Below are positions 26,264 to 35,003 of a DNA stretch of 64,000 nucleotides, in pieces; within the stretch, counting starts at the first letter, position 1; every line of letters starts with the position of its first letter. Location: positions 496,001 to 560,000 of the forward strand of contig NZ_CP087879.1 in the NCBI RefSeq assembly GCF_021442325.1, given 5' to 3'. The notes beneath the pieces are model-generated. The model was not told the origin of the DNA. It was given only the letters and a program-made list of their open reading frames with translations, and made no database searches. Source of the DNA: Agromyces marinus (GTDB lineage: Bacteria; Actinomycetota; Actinomycetes; Actinomycetales; Microbacteriaceae). The translations under genes were made by a program, and so were the position numbers.

Positions 26264-27238
26264 TCAGCCCGCGTCGTCGGCGACGCGCAGCACGATCTTG
26301 CCGCGCACGTGGCCCTGCCCGAGGCGCTCGTGCGCCGCTTCGCCGTCGGCGAGGTCGAAGACCTCGTCGACGTGCACCCGCAGTGCGCCGTCGTCGACCA
26401 GGCGCGACACGATCGCGAGCGTGCGTGCGTCGGGTGCGAGCGTGAACCCGGTCGAGCGGATGCCGCGTGCGGCCGCCTCCTCGGCCATGGTGGGCCACGA
26501 CTTCGTCGGCACGTTCACGACGAGACCGCCCGGCCGCAGCACCTCGAGCGAGCGCGTCCCCGTGTCGTCGGCGACGTTGCCGATCAGGTCGATCACCACG
26601 TCCTGTTCGCCTGCGACCTCCTCGAAGCGCTCGGCCGTGTAGTCGATCACGTGCCGCGCGCCGAGCGAAGCCAGGAACTCCGCGTTGCGCGGAGAGCCGG
26701 TCGCGGTCACGTGGGCGCCGAAGTACGCGGCGAGCTGCACCGCGAAGTGGCCGACGCCGCCGGCGCCCGCATGGATGAGCACGCGCTGGCCGTCGTGCAC
26801 GCGCGCGACGTCGACCACCGCGCCCCACGCCGTGAGTGCGGCGCACGGGATCGCGGCGGCCTCGACGAACCCGGTCGACGACGGCATCGGAGCGACCGAA
26901 AGCGACCCGACGGTCGCGTACTCGGCGTAGGAGCCCCACGTGCGCGGCACCCGCGCCATGCCGTACACGCGGTCGCCGGGCTGCAGCGCGTGCGCCGCGT
27001 ACGGCACCTCCTCGACGACGCCGGCGAAGTCGAGGCCCAGCACCGCCGGGTAGCCGGTGATCGCGGGTGCGAGCCCGCGCCCGAGCCTGGTCTTCCGGTC
27101 GATCGGGTTCACGCCGGCCGCGACGACGCGCACGAGCACCTCGTCGAGCACCCGGAGCGGGCGCGGCACGTCCGCCATCCGGAACGCCGCGCCTTCGCCC
27201 GTCTCGTCGACCACCAGGGCCCGCATGCTCTCCGTCAT
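26264..27238 (-). CDS. NADP-dependent quinone oxidoreductase-like protein (MDR family)
   Basis: A 324-residue medium-chain reductase without the structural zinc Cys cluster. It shows ITGYPAVLGLDFAGVVEEV, the coenzyme-binding AGAGGVGHFAVQLAAYFGAHVTATGSPRN and a C-terminal GHVRGKIVLRV. These enzymes reduce quinones or alpha,beta-unsaturated carbonyls with NADPH. The ATG at 27238 follows GGGAGG with seven bases spacing. It stands alone between a convergent regulator and an unrelated hydrolase gene. Confidence 0.9.
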   Translation of the reverse strand: MTESMRALVVDETGEGAAFRMADVPRPLRVLDEVLVRVVAAGVNPIDRKTRLGRGLAPAITGYPAVLGLDFAGVVEEVPYAAHALQPGDRVYGMARVPRTWGSYAEYATVGSLSVAPMPSSTGFVEAAAIPCAALTAWGAVVDVARVHDGQRVLIHAGAGGVGHFAVQLAAYFGAHVTATGSPRNAEFLASLGARHVIDYTAERFEEVAGEQDVVIDLIGNVADDTGTRSLEVLRPGGLVVNVPTKSWPTMAEEAAARGIRSTGFTLAPDARTLAIVSRLVDDGALRVHVDEVFDLADGEAAHERLGQGHVRGKIVLRVADDAG

Positions 27239-27287
27239 CGGCTCGCCTCCCATCGGACCATTCTCCGGCACGATCGCGCGGATGCGC

Positions 27288-28052
27288 TCAACCGGCGGCG
27301 AGCCATCCGCCGACGGCCTCGCGCAGGGCTGCCGTCTGGCGCGCCTGCCCGTCGTCGCGGGCCGGCACGCGCGCCAACGGTGCACCGAGCCCGCCCGCCC
27401 ACCGCTCGGCGAGGCCGAACGGGTGCACGGGGTCCCGCGGTGCGCCGACCACGAGCGCACGCACCCCGCGGGCGGCGAGCGCGCCGAGTTCGGCGTCGGA
27501 GCGGAACGCGCGGTTGCGTGGGATCTCGACGAGACGGATGGCGCGCGCCGCGGCATCCGCCGCCCCGAACTGTCCGAGCAGCCCGCGCGCGCCCGCGGGG
27601 GACTCAGCCTCCACACGGCGGTACGGCTCGGTGCCGAGGAACCGACGCGCGCCGGCCACGGGGCCCGACTCGCGCAGGAGCTCGCCGATCACGGGGAAGG
27701 CGTGCAGGTGCGGAGGAAGGGAACGGTCGTCGAACGCGGGCCGCACGAAGACCGCCCGCTCGACCGGCAGGAGCCCGTCCGACGCGATGCGCAGGGCGAT
27801 GGCCGCACCCATCGAGACGCCGACGAGCGTGAGCGGTCGGCCGTCGCGGGCGCTGGGTGCGGCACCGACCTCGGCGGCGACCTCGCGCGCGAGGCGCCCC
27901 AGCGCGAAGTCCTCGGGCGCACCGACCACCTCGGACCCGCCGTGCGCCCGGACCTCGGGCGCGACGACCGTGCCGGTCCCCAGCACCGGGCCGAACAGCT
28001 CCAGCGGTTGGCGACGATCCGCGCCGAGCCCGTGCAGGAGCACGAAGCTCAC
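27288..28052 (-). CDS. Alpha/beta hydrolase fold protein, catalytic His not seen
   Basis: A 254-residue protein with the hydrolase fold: VSFVLLHGLGADRRQ (oxyanion HG), the nucleophile elbow GVSMGAA and an acid in GAPRDPVHPFG. In the last 30 residues, where the catalytic His should be, I find PARDDGQARQTAALREAVGGWL with no His. The protein may be inactive or use a different residue. Its GTG overlaps the stop of the YqaJ-type exonuclease gene by four bases, so the two are coupled. Confidence 0.75.
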   Translation of the reverse strand: MSFVLLHGLGADRRQPLELFGPVLGTGTVVAPEVRAHGGSEVVGAPEDFALGRLAREVAAEVGAAPSARDGRPLTLVGVSMGAAIALRIASDGLLPVERAVFVRPAFDDRSLPPHLHAFPVIGELLRESGPVAGARRFLGTEPYRRVEAESPAGARGLLGQFGAADAAARAIRLVEIPRNRAFRSDAELGALAARGVRALVVGAPRDPVHPFGLAERWAGGLGAPLARVPARDDGQARQTAALREAVGGWLAAG

Positions 28053-28768
28053 GCGAGCGGCCCCGGGCGGTAGAACGAGCGATCGACCGATGCCGCGACC
28101 GGCTCGGGCCGGGCCGCGCCCGGGCGGATCGCGTCGAGCAGGAGGTCGGCGAGCCGCACGAGCCGCGCGATCTGGTCCTCGTCGCGGTCGACCCACCGGC
28201 ACTGCGGGTCGCCGATCGGCACGAAGCCGTCGTGCTGTTCCCACACCACGAGCGTGCGCTCGGCGCCGAGCACGTACTGCTGCCACCACACCTGGCGCAG
28301 GTACCCGCGCGGGATGCCGCGCCACGGCTTCGAGGTCGTCTTGATCTCGCACAGCTCGAGTGCGCCGCCTCCGCGGATCGCGAGCCCGTCGGGCGTGGCC
28401 AGGTGCCGGCGCTCCGACTCGGCGTGGAAGAGCAGCGACGACGGCGAGATGCCGTGCTCGCGGTGCACCCACTTCGCGATCACGGGTTCGCGCTCACGGC
28501 CGTGGTCGGTGTACCGGCTGCCGCCGAACCCGCGCGAACGCCCGTCGTAGAGCTTTTCGTTCGCCGCGGCGCGCACCGAGGCCTCCGAGGCGAGCTTGGC
28601 GGCATCCGTCGCCGTGACGCCCTGCGCGCGGGCCCGCAGCCAGGCGACGCGGTCGCCCGAGTCGGCCACGATGCGCGCCTCGTGCGGCGGCGTGGGCTGC
28701 CGTAGCGCCGACGCGACGCGCGGGGCGACCGATTCGAGGTCGAACAGCGCGAAGGGGGTGTCGGTCAC
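28049..28768 (-). CDS. YqaJ-type (lambda exonuclease-like) nuclease
   Basis: A 239-residue member of the YqaJ/lambda exonuclease family. It has TATDAAKLASEASVRAAANEKL at the N-terminal part and the catalytic region DGLAIRGGGALELCEIKTTSKPW, where acidic residues and Lys of the ELCEIKT motif hold magnesium. Phage versions act with a recombinase; here there is no phage gene nearby, so it is probably a chromosomal enzyme. The GTG at 28768 has TACCGT six bases upstream (leaderless). It is coupled to the hydrolase-fold gene. Confidence 0.82.
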   Translation of the reverse strand: MTDTPFALFDLESVAPRVASALRQPTPPHEARIVADSGDRVAWLRARAQGVTATDAAKLASEASVRAAANEKLYDGRSRGFGGSRYTDHGREREPVIAKWVHREHGISPSSLLFHAESERRHLATPDGLAIRGGGALELCEIKTTSKPWRGIPRGYLRQVWWQQYVLGAERTLVVWEQHDGFVPIGDPQCRWVDRDEDQIARLVRLADLLLDAIRPGAARPEPVAASVDRSFYRPGPLA

Positions 28769-28774
28769 CCGTCA

Positions 28775-28780
28775 ACGGTA
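28775..28780 (-). promoter_or_regulatory. Leaderless -10 element, TACCGT
   Basis: On the minus strand TACCGT is followed by six bases and the GTG at 28768 of the exonuclease gene. Confidence 0.45.
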
Positions 28781-28835
28781 CCCTCGGCCGCCCGCGGCGG
28801 CGGGCACCGGCGGACGCGCGGCGCTGCCTCGCGCG

Positions 28836-30071
28836 CTACTTCACTGCGCGCAGCGGACCGCCCGCGGACTGCGCGATCATCGCCTCGATGCTCGCGGGCG
28901 AGAGCGAATGGTGGATCGCGAGCATGCTCGCGCCGAGCACGGCGGCATCCGCTCCCGTCTGGGACAGCGTGATGTGCAGCGACTCGGTCGCGAGCGGCAT
29001 GGATCGCCGGTAGACGACCTCGCGGACGCCCGCGATCAGGTGCTCGCCGGCCTCGGCCATCGAGCCGCCGAGCACGATGACCGATGGGTTCATCAGGCTC
29101 AGGCAGGTCGTGAGAACCTCGCCGATGTCGCGTCCGGCCTGACGCACGGCCTGGATGGCCTGCACGTTGCCGTTCTTGACGAGGTCGACGACATCACGCG
29201 AGTTCGACGCGGGCATTCCGTCGGTCGACAGCGTGCGCGCGAGCGCGCTGCCCGAGGCCAGGGCCTCGAGGCATCCGAAGTTGCCGCAATTGCACGCGAT
29301 GTCGGCGCCGCGGGCGACGTACACGTGGCCGATGTCGCCCGCCGTGCCCTGCGCGCCGCGCTGGAGGAAGCCGCCGGAGATGACGCCGGCGCCGATGCCG
29401 GTCGCGACCTTGACGAACAGGAGGTGGTCGGTGTCGGGCCACGCACGCTCGCGCTCGCCGAGCGCCATGATGTTGACGTCGTTGTCGACCAGGACGGGGA
29501 CGTCGATCTCCTGGCGGATCCAGCCGGCGATGTCGAAGCGGTCCCACCCGGGCATGATCGGCGGGTTGATCGGGCGACCGGTGCGGTACTCGACGGGCCC
29601 GGGCACGCCGACGCCGATCGCGAGGAGGTCCTCGGGGCGGCGGCCGGCGCGCTCGATGAGTTCGCGGGTGACCGCGACCACCGCGTCGAGGACGACACGC
29701 GGACCCTCGGCGACGGGGATGACGGCGTTCGTCTCCTCGAGGACGTTGCCGGTGATGTCGCTGAGCGCCGTGCGCACGTGCGAGGCGCCGATGTCGACGC
29801 CCGCGACGTACCGGTCGCTCGCGGTGATCGCGAAGAGGGAGGACGGGCGCCCCCCGGTCGACGCGGCCTCCCCGACCGGGCCGACCAGTCCGAGGCCGGT
29901 GAGCGCATCGATGCGCATCGCGACGGTGGTCCGGGCGAGTCCGGTGATCGACGCGAGTTCGCTGCGGGTGCGGGGTCGGCCGTCGCGCAGGATCTGGAAC
30001 AGGTCGCTCATCGCGGTCGATCCGAGCGCGTTCACGTGTGGTCGAGCGCCGTCCCCGCCTCTGTCAGCCAT
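28836..30071 (-). CDS. ROK family transcriptional repressor
   Basis: A 411-residue ROK protein. A winged helix-turn-helix at about residues 20-75 (RTRSELASITGLARTTVAMRIDALTGLGLV) precedes the sugar-kinase-like fold. Sugar- and zinc-binding marks are GDIGHVYV and CNCGNFGCLE, the CxCGxxGCxE zinc motif. Such proteins repress sugar operons until a sugar or phosphorylated sugar binds. It is divergent from the sugar ABC and isomerase operon starting at 30183, which is its likely target. A leaderless-type CACAAT lies six bases before the ATG. Confidence 0.9.
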   Translation of the reverse strand: MADRGGDGARPHVNALGSTAMSDLFQILRDGRPRTRSELASITGLARTTVAMRIDALTGLGLVGPVGEAASTGGRPSSLFAITASDRYVAGVDIGASHVRTALSDITGNVLEETNAVIPVAEGPRVVLDAVVAVTRELIERAGRRPEDLLAIGVGVPGPVEYRTGRPINPPIMPGWDRFDIAGWIRQEIDVPVLVDNDVNIMALGERERAWPDTDHLLFVKVATGIGAGVISGGFLQRGAQGTAGDIGHVYVARGADIACNCGNFGCLEALASGSALARTLSTDGMPASNSRDVVDLVKNGNVQAIQAVRQAGRDIGEVLTTCLSLMNPSVIVLGGSMAEAGEHLIAGVREVVYRRSMPLATESLHITLSQTGADAAVLGASMLAIHHSLSPASIEAMIAQSAGGPLRAVK

Positions 30072-30135
30072 GGGGCGATTGTGTCATACGGGCCACGGAA
30101 GTCGGCCGTGACTCGAGACGGTTTCCGCGACTTCT

Positions 30136-30156
30136 AACTTTTCTCTGGCATAAGTT
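30136..30156. promoter_or_regulatory. Candidate ROK operator AACTT-N11-AAGTT
   Basis: Short inverted repeat in the 111-base gap between the divergent ROK gene and sugar operon, AT-rich compared with its surroundings. A direct pair TGTGTCAT occurs at about 30079 and 30164. Weak evidence. Confidence 0.3.
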
Positions 30157-30182
30157 GCCGATCGTGTGTCATGCTGTGCGAC

Positions 30183-31289
30183 ATGACAACGGACGTCATC
30201 ACGCCGGCTCGCACGCTCCGTGCGGGATTCATCGGAGGCGGCTTCATGGCCGCCGTGCACAGCCGGGCGGCCAGGGCGGCCGGAGCGAAGCTCGCGGCGG
30301 GAACCTCGTCGACGAGCGATCGCGCAGCCGAGACCGCTGAGCGGCTGGGCCTCGACCGGGCGCACGCGACGGTCGACGACCTGATGGCCGACCCGTCGAT
30401 CGACGTGGTGCACGTCTGCACGCCCAACCACACGCACGCCGAGTTCGCGCGTGCCGCGATCGAAGCGGGCAAGCACGTCGTCTGCGAGAAGCCGCTCGCC
30501 ACCGACGCGACGGACGCCGCAGCCCTCGCAGCCCTCGCGGCCGAGCGCGGGGTCGTCGCCGCGGTGCCGTTCGTGTACCGGTTCCATCCCATGGTGCGGG
30601 AGGCGCGGGCGCGCGTCGCCCGAGGCGACGCGGGCGAGCTCCTGAGCGTCGACGGCCGGTACCTCCAGGACTGGCTCGCCGCGCCGAGCGACGACGACTG
30701 GAGAGTGGATGCCGCGGCAGGCGGGCCGTCGCGGGCCTTCGCCGACATCGGCTCGCACCTCGTCGACCTCGTCGAGTTCGTCAGCGGCGATCGCATCACC
30801 CGCCTCTGCGCGCAGACCCGGACCGTGTACGCCGAACGCGCCCGCCACGACGCGATCACCACCGAGGACCTCGTCGCCGTGCTCGTCGAACTCTCCGGCG
30901 GCGCGGTCGGAACGCTCCTCGTCTCGCAGGTCGCACCCGGTCGCAAGAACGGGCTCACCCTCGAACTCGCGGGCACCCGTGCGAGTGTCCGATTCGAGCA
31001 GGAACGACCGGGCCGGCTCTGGATCGGGCGCGTGGACTCGTCCGAAGTCGTCGAGCGCGACCGGGCACGGCTCGCGCCCGACGCGGCCCGGCTCGCGCTC
31101 GTCCCGGCCGGACACCCGATGGGCTACCAGGACGCGTTCAACGGATTCGTCGCCGACGCCTACGCGGCCATCGGCGGCGCCGAGCCCGAGGGGCTGCCGC
31201 GGTTCGCCGACGGGCTCCGGGCGGTCCGCGTGACCGAGGCCGTGCTGGCCTCGGCACGCCTCGGTACGTGGACGGAGGTGCCGGAATGA
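30183..31289 (+). CDS. Gfo/Idh/MocA family sugar dehydrogenase
   Basis: A 368-residue NAD(P)-dependent oxidoreductase. The Rossmann motif is RAGFIGGGFMAAVHSRA, the family EKP signature is VVCEKPLAT, and the catalytic region has FADIGSHLVDLVEFV with the conserved Asp-x-x-x-His. It oxidises a sugar, inositol or sugar derivative. The ATG at 30183 is chosen; 30171 is also possible. It is the first gene of an operon with a ribose-type importer and two isomerases, and the next gene overlaps it by four bases. Confidence 0.9.
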   Translation: MTTDVITPARTLRAGFIGGGFMAAVHSRAARAAGAKLAAGTSSTSDRAAETAERLGLDRAHATVDDLMADPSIDVVHVCTPNHTHAEFARAAIEAGKHVVCEKPLATDATDAAALAALAAERGVVAAVPFVYRFHPMVREARARVARGDAGELLSVDGRYLQDWLAAPSDDDWRVDAAAGGPSRAFADIGSHLVDLVEFVSGDRITRLCAQTRTVYAERARHDAITTEDLVAVLVELSGGAVGTLLVSQVAPGRKNGLTLELAGTRASVRFEQERPGRLWIGRVDSSEVVERDRARLAPDAARLALVPAGHPMGYQDAFNGFVADAYAAIGGAEPEGLPRFADGLRAVRVTEAVLASARLGTWTEVPE

Positions 31290-32836
31290 CCGGAGCGCCG
31301 GCGCGCGACCTCGACGGCGAGCCCGTGCTCGTCGCAGAGGGCCTGCGGAAGTCGTTCTTCGGCGTGACCGTCCTCGACGACGTCAGCCTGACCCTCCGGC
31401 CGGGCGAGGTCCACGGACTGGTCGGCGAGAACGGCGCGGGCAAGTCGACCGTCATGAAGATCCTCGCGGGCGTCCACCAGGCCGACGCGGGGCGGATCCT
31501 GCTCGGCGGCCGCCCGGTCTCGTTCACCCACCCCGTCCAGGCCGCCCACGCCGGACTCGCGACCGTCTTCCAGGAGTTCAACCTGCTGCCCGAGCGCTCG
31601 ATCGCGCAGAACGTGTTCCTCGGCCGCGAACCGCGCCGGCGCGGATTCGTCGACCGGGGCGCGATGCGCCGGCGCACGCGCGAACTGCTCGACGATCTCG
31701 GCATCCGGGGGCTCGACGTCGACGCGCCGGTGCGCACCCTCACCGTCGCCGAACAGCAGGTCGTCGAGATCGTCAAGGCGCTCTCGACCGACGCGCGCGT
31801 CATCCAGATGGACGAGCCCACGGCGGCGCTGGCCGACCACGAGGTCGAACTGCTCTACACGATCGTCCGGCGCCTGTCCGAACGCGGCGTCGCGATCATC
31901 TACGTCTCCCACCGGCTCCGGGAGATCTTCGACCTGTGCGACACCATCACCGTGCTCAAGGACGGCGTGCAGGTCTCCACCGGCCCCGCCTCGGAACTCG
32001 ACACCGACGAACTCGTGCGCCGCATGGTCGGCCGACCGATCTCGGCCTACTACCCGGAGCGCGAACCGGGAACCGGGTTCGGCGAACCCCGACTCGTGCT
32101 GCAGGGCTCAGGCAACGGCCAGGTCGACGGCGTCGACCTCGAACTGCGCGCCGGCGAGATCGTCGGCATCGCGGGCCTGCAGGGCTCGGGTCGCACCGAG
32201 CTGGTGGAGGGCGTCTTCGGCATCGCTCCGTTCACGCGCGGTCGGATGCTCGTCGACGGCCGCCCGGTCCGCGTCACCTCCGCGCGGCAGGCCGTGCGGC
32301 TCGGCATCGCGCTCGTCACCGAGGACCGCAAGGCGCAGGGGCTCGCACTGAACCAGTCGATCCTCGACAACGCCCTGCTCGTGATCAGGTCGGTGTTCGC
32401 GCGCCGGACCGGCACGGTGCGACGCGAACTGCCCGGAGTGCTCACGAGCCTCGAGGTCGTCTCGAGGGGCACCGACCAGGAGGTGCAGTACCTCTCGGGC
32501 GGAAACCAGCAGAAGGTCGTCCTCGCGAAGTGGCTCGCGACCGGCCCGCGCATCGTGCTCTTCGACGAACCGACCAGGGGCATCGACGTCGGCGCGAAGG
32601 TCGCGGTCTACACCCTCATGCGCAGGCTCGCGAAGGACGGGGTCGCGATCGTCATGATCTCCTCCGAACTGCCCGAGGTCATCGGCATGTCGGATCGCAT
32701 CATCGTCATGCACGACGGCCGCGCCTCGCACGAACTGCCGCCGCGCAGCGACGAGGCGACGATCCTCGCCGCCGCGACGGGGACCCTCGCGCCGGCCATC
32801 GGGGCCGACGAAGCCGCGGAAGGAGAGCTCCGATGA
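31286..32836 (+). CDS. Ribose-type sugar ABC importer ATPase (two nucleotide-binding domains)
   Basis: A 516-residue double ATPase like RbsA/MglA. The first domain has Walker A GENGAGKS near residue 48, signature LTVAEQQVVEIVKAL and Walker B VIQMDEPTAAL. The second has the degenerate GLQGSGRTEL, signature YLSGGNQQKVVLAKWLA and IVLFDEPTRGIDVGAK, as usual for this class. The ATG overlaps the previous stop and follows GGAGGTG. It energises the two permeases that follow. Confidence 0.93.
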   Translation: MTGAPARDLDGEPVLVAEGLRKSFFGVTVLDDVSLTLRPGEVHGLVGENGAGKSTVMKILAGVHQADAGRILLGGRPVSFTHPVQAAHAGLATVFQEFNLLPERSIAQNVFLGREPRRRGFVDRGAMRRRTRELLDDLGIRGLDVDAPVRTLTVAEQQVVEIVKALSTDARVIQMDEPTAALADHEVELLYTIVRRLSERGVAIIYVSHRLREIFDLCDTITVLKDGVQVSTGPASELDTDELVRRMVGRPISAYYPEREPGTGFGEPRLVLQGSGNGQVDGVDLELRAGEIVGIAGLQGSGRTELVEGVFGIAPFTRGRMLVDGRPVRVTSARQAVRLGIALVTEDRKAQGLALNQSILDNALLVIRSVFARRTGTVRRELPGVLTSLEVVSRGTDQEVQYLSGGNQQKVVLAKWLATGPRIVLFDEPTRGIDVGAKVAVYTLMRRLAKDGVAIVMISSELPEVIGMSDRIIVMHDGRASHELPPRSDEATILAAATGTLAPAIGADEAAEGELR

Positions 32837-33870
32837 CCGCCGCCGCACCGACCCGGGCCCGCAGGCTCGACGCCTCCCTCATCGTGGGCATCGCGCTGCT
32901 CGTCGTCGTGGTCGTCGGCGCGATCCTCGTCGCGAGCGTCGGGCGCAACTTCTTCAGCCCCGGCAACATCCGCGACATCCTCACCGGCATGAGCGTGCTC
33001 GGGTTCGTCGCCATCGGCCAGACCCTCGTCGTCCTCTGCGGGTCGCTCGACCTCTCCGTCCCGTACGTCGTGAGCCTGTCGAGCCTGATCGCCGCGGACC
33101 TCATGCGCGGGTCCGACGGCAACGTGGCCGCCGGAGTCCTCGCCGCGATCGGCGTCGCGGCCCTCATCGGCCTCGGCAACGGGCTGATCGTGACCAAGCT
33201 CCGCGTCAACGGCTTCATCGCCACGCTCGGCGTCGGACTCATCATCAAGGGCTACCTCGACTCGAACTACAAGGGCACCAGCGGAAGCGTGCCGTGGTCC
33301 TTCCAGCTCATCGGCGCCACCGGCATCGGCCCGATTCCGTTGTCCACGATCCTCATGCTGGCCGTCGCCCTCGCGGCGTGGTTCTTCCTCACCCGCACGC
33401 GCACGGGCAACCACATCTACGCGGTCGGCGGAAACGAGCAGGTGGCGAGGTTCAGCGGCATCCGCACCGCCAGGCCCGTGCTCGTCGCCCACATGCTGTG
33501 CTCGGTCGCGGCCGCGCTCGCCGGCCTGCTGCTCGCGAGCCGGCTGGGCGTCGGAAGCCCGACCGTCGGAACCCAGGGCGGGTACGACCTGCTCTCGATC
33601 GCGGCCGTCGTACTCGGCGGCACGTACCTGCTCGGCGGCAGAGGCTCGGTCTGGGGCACGATCGGCGGCGTGGCGATCTTCGCCGTCCTCGACAACGTCA
33701 TGAGCGTCATGCAGGTCAACCCCTTCCTGAAGGACGTCGTGCGCGGCATCGTCATCGTCGCCGCCGTCGCGGTCTACACCGCGCGCACCACCGAGCAGCG
33801 GCGCCCCCGCTTCGGCGGGAGCCGGAGCGCCGAACCGGTCCGACCCGACCCCGAGGAGGTGCGCGCATGA
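32833..33870 (+). CDS. Ribose-type sugar ABC permease 1
   Basis: A 345-residue permease of the RbsC/XylH class with about eight to ten helices. It shows FVAIGQTLVVLCGSLDLSVPYVVSL and ATLGVGLIIKGYLDS, conserved in the family, plus a charged cytoplasmic tail. The ATG overlaps the ATPase stop by four bases. It probably forms a heterodimer with the following permease. Confidence 0.92.
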   Translation: MTAAAPTRARRLDASLIVGIALLVVVVVGAILVASVGRNFFSPGNIRDILTGMSVLGFVAIGQTLVVLCGSLDLSVPYVVSLSSLIAADLMRGSDGNVAAGVLAAIGVAALIGLGNGLIVTKLRVNGFIATLGVGLIIKGYLDSNYKGTSGSVPWSFQLIGATGIGPIPLSTILMLAVALAAWFFLTRTRTGNHIYAVGGNEQVARFSGIRTARPVLVAHMLCSVAAALAGLLLASRLGVGSPTVGTQGGYDLLSIAAVVLGGTYLLGGRGSVWGTIGGVAIFAVLDNVMSVMQVNPFLKDVVRGIVIVAAVAVYTARTTEQRRPRFGGSRSAEPVRPDPEEVRA

Positions 33871-35003
33871 CCGCGAACGTCGACGCCCCGAACGCGCTCG
33901 CCCGCATCGGCGACTTCGCGCGGACCCTGGTCAGCCCCAGGGGAGCCGTGTTCCTGCTCCTCGCGGTCCTGCTGTTCGCGATCACGGCGCTGAACCCGTC
34001 GTTCGCCGAGCCCGGGCAGCTGATGCGGTTCATCCAGCGCGTCGCCCCGGTCGCGATCGTCGCCATCGGGCAGTACTTCGTCATCGTCGGCGGCGAGTTC
34101 GACCTCTCGATGGGCTCGGTCGTCACCGCGCAGGTCGTGATCGCGGGCAACCTCATCGGCCAGGACGGCAGCCGGTCGATCCCCGTGCTCGCCCTCATGC
34201 TCGTGTTCGGCGCCGCGATCGGACTCGTGAACGGGCTCGTGGTCGCCTACCTCCGCGTACCGAGCTTCATCGCCACCCTCGGGATGATGCTCGCGCTGCT
34301 CGGCGGCGTGCTGTACTGGACCGGCGGCGCCGCCACCGGCAACCCCGCGGACTCGTTCCGCGAGATCGGCAGGGGCGGCATCCGCGACCTCCCGATCATC
34401 GACATCCTGCCCTGGTCGGTCGTCGTGCTCGCGGCCGTGCTCGCCGCCGCGATCTGGGCCTCCAAGCGCCCGTTCGGGCGGAGCGTCATCGCACTCGGCG
34501 ACAACCCGACGACGGCGCGCTACTCCGGCATGCGCGCCGACCGGGTCAAGATCACGACCTTCGTGCTGTCATCGCTGTCCGCGACGCTCGCCGGGGTCAT
34601 CCTCGTCGGATACGCCGGCGTGCACCCCAGCGTCGGGCGCGGGTACGAGTTCATCGCGATCACCGCGGTCGTGCTCGGCGGCGTCGTGCTCGGCGGCGGC
34701 AGGGGATGGGTCGTCGGCGCCGTCGCGGGCGCCTTCGCACTCGAGGCGCTGTTCACACTGCTGAACTTCGCCGGCGTGCCGTCGACGTACCGCGACGCCG
34801 TCCAGGGCGCGATCATCATCCTCGCCGTCGCCTACTCGGCCGTCACCTTCCGCAGCCGCCGTCGCGGCCGCGGACCGGAAGCTTCACCACGGGCATCGAC
34901 GCCCGCGGCGGAGGAGACGGATGCCTCGGCATCCGCTCATCACCCTGCATCACCGATTCCCTCGACACCGAGGGCAGACAACGACACCAAGGGAGGTTCG
35001 TGA
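33867..35003 (+). CDS. Ribose-type sugar ABC permease 2
   Basis: A 378-residue permease paralogous to the previous gene, with AIGQYFVIVGGEFDLSMGSVVTAQ and VPSFIATLGMMLALLGGVLYWTGG. The last 50 residues are a low-complexity Ser/Pro/Ala tail, encoded where the inverted GGATGCC/GGCATCC pair falls at 34919. It overlaps the previous gene by four bases, and its stop overlaps the binding-protein start as TGATG. Confidence 0.92.
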   Translation: MTANVDAPNALARIGDFARTLVSPRGAVFLLLAVLLFAITALNPSFAEPGQLMRFIQRVAPVAIVAIGQYFVIVGGEFDLSMGSVVTAQVVIAGNLIGQDGSRSIPVLALMLVFGAAIGLVNGLVVAYLRVPSFIATLGMMLALLGGVLYWTGGAATGNPADSFREIGRGGIRDLPIIDILPWSVVVLAAVLAAAIWASKRPFGRSVIALGDNPTTARYSGMRADRVKITTFVLSSLSATLAGVILVGYAGVHPSVGRGYEFIAITAVVLGGVVLGGGRGWVVGAVAGAFALEALFTLLNFAGVPSTYRDAVQGAIIILAVAYSAVTFRSRRRGRGPEASPRASTPAAEETDASASAHHPASPIPSTPRADNDTKGGS

